Positions 63,561-64,000 of a stretch of 64,000 nt of DNA are shown here, piece by piece. The notes under the pieces were generated by a model, which ran no database searches, was not told the DNA's origin, and saw only the letters and a list, made by a program, of their open reading frames with translations. The translations under genes and the position numbers were made by a program. The stretch comes from Xanthoparmelia taractica (taxonomy: Eukaryota > Ascomycota > Lecanoromycetes > Lecanorales > Parmeliaceae): NCBI GenBank assembly GCA_033085395.1, contig JANQBS010000139.1, forward strand, positions 42,935-106,934, given 5' to 3'. Position 1 is the first letter of the stretch; the number at the start of each line of letters is the position of its first letter.

Positions 63561-64000
63561 CTCCGCCTCCAACTTGACATGGAGATGCGATAACCAAAAT
63601 GCTTCCAATGCTGGGTGACCTCTCCTGGCTCAGCTCGAGAAATCCATGGGCCTTGCGTATAGTCGACAACACCGTCCTGTCCTGGCTGAGTCCTATCTTT
63701 TCTCTCTAGTCACTAGGACTCTTCGAGAAGCTCACTAGATATTCGACGATCTAGTGTGCACCGAATTCCCTGATCGTATCTACCACCGGGGAAGTGTCGT
63801 CAGGAAAGTACACCAACACGCGAATTTCTGCAAGATCAGCTATCCTTTGGTATATTTCAGACTGCGAGCCAGTCTTTTATTCGGTCTTCTGAGTTTCTCA
63901 CCCGGGTGTAGTTTATGTGCCATCTGTTGGAAATGTGGGTGACGGATGGTTTGTAGCTACTGAAAAATCTGACTACATACAAGCGATAGGGCTGAGTAGT
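63561..64000. other. Right end of window
   Basis: Only a 62-codon + strand ORF at 63754-63942 and short overlapping frames. Nothing recognised. Confidence 0.3.

Noticed and set aside
1..64000. A Starship-type giant transposon or a metabolic gene cluster
   Set aside because: No tyrosine-recombinase captain, target-site pair, PKS/NRPS/terpene synthase backbone or cytochrome P450 was recognised; the accessory look of the region alone is not enough.

Overview
The window is a piece of the nuclear genome of a filamentous ascomycete (Pezizomycotina). The evidence is as follows. Genes carry several short GT-AG introns of about 50-150 nt with GTAAGT-like donors and CTRAC-like branch sites. The gene content is typical of that group: a Cla4-type p21-activated kinase, a HET-domain protein, a DUF7924 protein, a sugar transporter, an aldo/keto reductase, a TauD dioxygenase and a GT8 glycosyltransferase. 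Several decayed reading frames are broken by TGA/TAA codons of the kind repeat-induced point mutation (RIP) makes. The species cannot be named from the sequence alone. Intact genes are sparse and lie at both ends, at 24-26 kb and at 32-59 kb; 3.4-23 kb is mostly gene-poor, repeat-rich and decayed.

Layout. 1-952: 5' end of a Cla4-like kinase (PH + CRIB), running off the left edge. 2007-3438: four-exon TauD/TfdA dioxygenase. About 4.8-6.0 kb: a decaying or mis-resolved minus-strand gene. 6.3-8.3 kb: a tandem array of four partial copies of a C2HC zinc-finger gene, three of them broken. 8.7-13.4 kb: two SAP-domain paralogues, a relic of a fungal cytosine-C5 DNA methyltransferase-like gene and a kinase-like relic. 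13.4-23 kb: almost no genes, but a three-unit tandem repeat, a 0.4-kb segmental duplication and coding relics. 23.1-25.8 kb: a 3-exon nuclear-type protein followed by a decayed frame with 23-bp palindromic repeats. 26-31 kb: relics and small ORFs.

32.1-42.9 kb is the most novel part. It holds two divergent paralogues (804 and 901 aa, six exons each, here called DPR-A and DPR-B) of a protein family I do not recognise. They share a conserved N-terminal region and matching intron positions, followed by unrelated-looking low-complexity, NLS-bearing C-termini. Each has degenerate tandem repeats in its 5' flank.

45.5-59.3 kb is a run of ordinary-looking genes: an aldo/keto reductase, a GT8 glycosyltransferase, a secreted protein built of three copies of one domain, an MFS sugar transporter divergently paired with a DUF7924 (PD-(D/E)XK-like) protein, and an intact HET-domain protein. 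60.0-61.0 kb holds a broken gene for a cysteine-rich, single-pass membrane protein; the last 3 kb contains only weak coding signals.

No rRNA, tRNA, CRISPR array, plasmid origin, intact transposase/integrase or viral gene was recognised. The genes do not form an obvious metabolic cluster. The HET gene, the DUF7924 gene, the decayed repeats and the expanded unknown paralogues suggest an accessory, fast-evolving compartment next to conserved genes.
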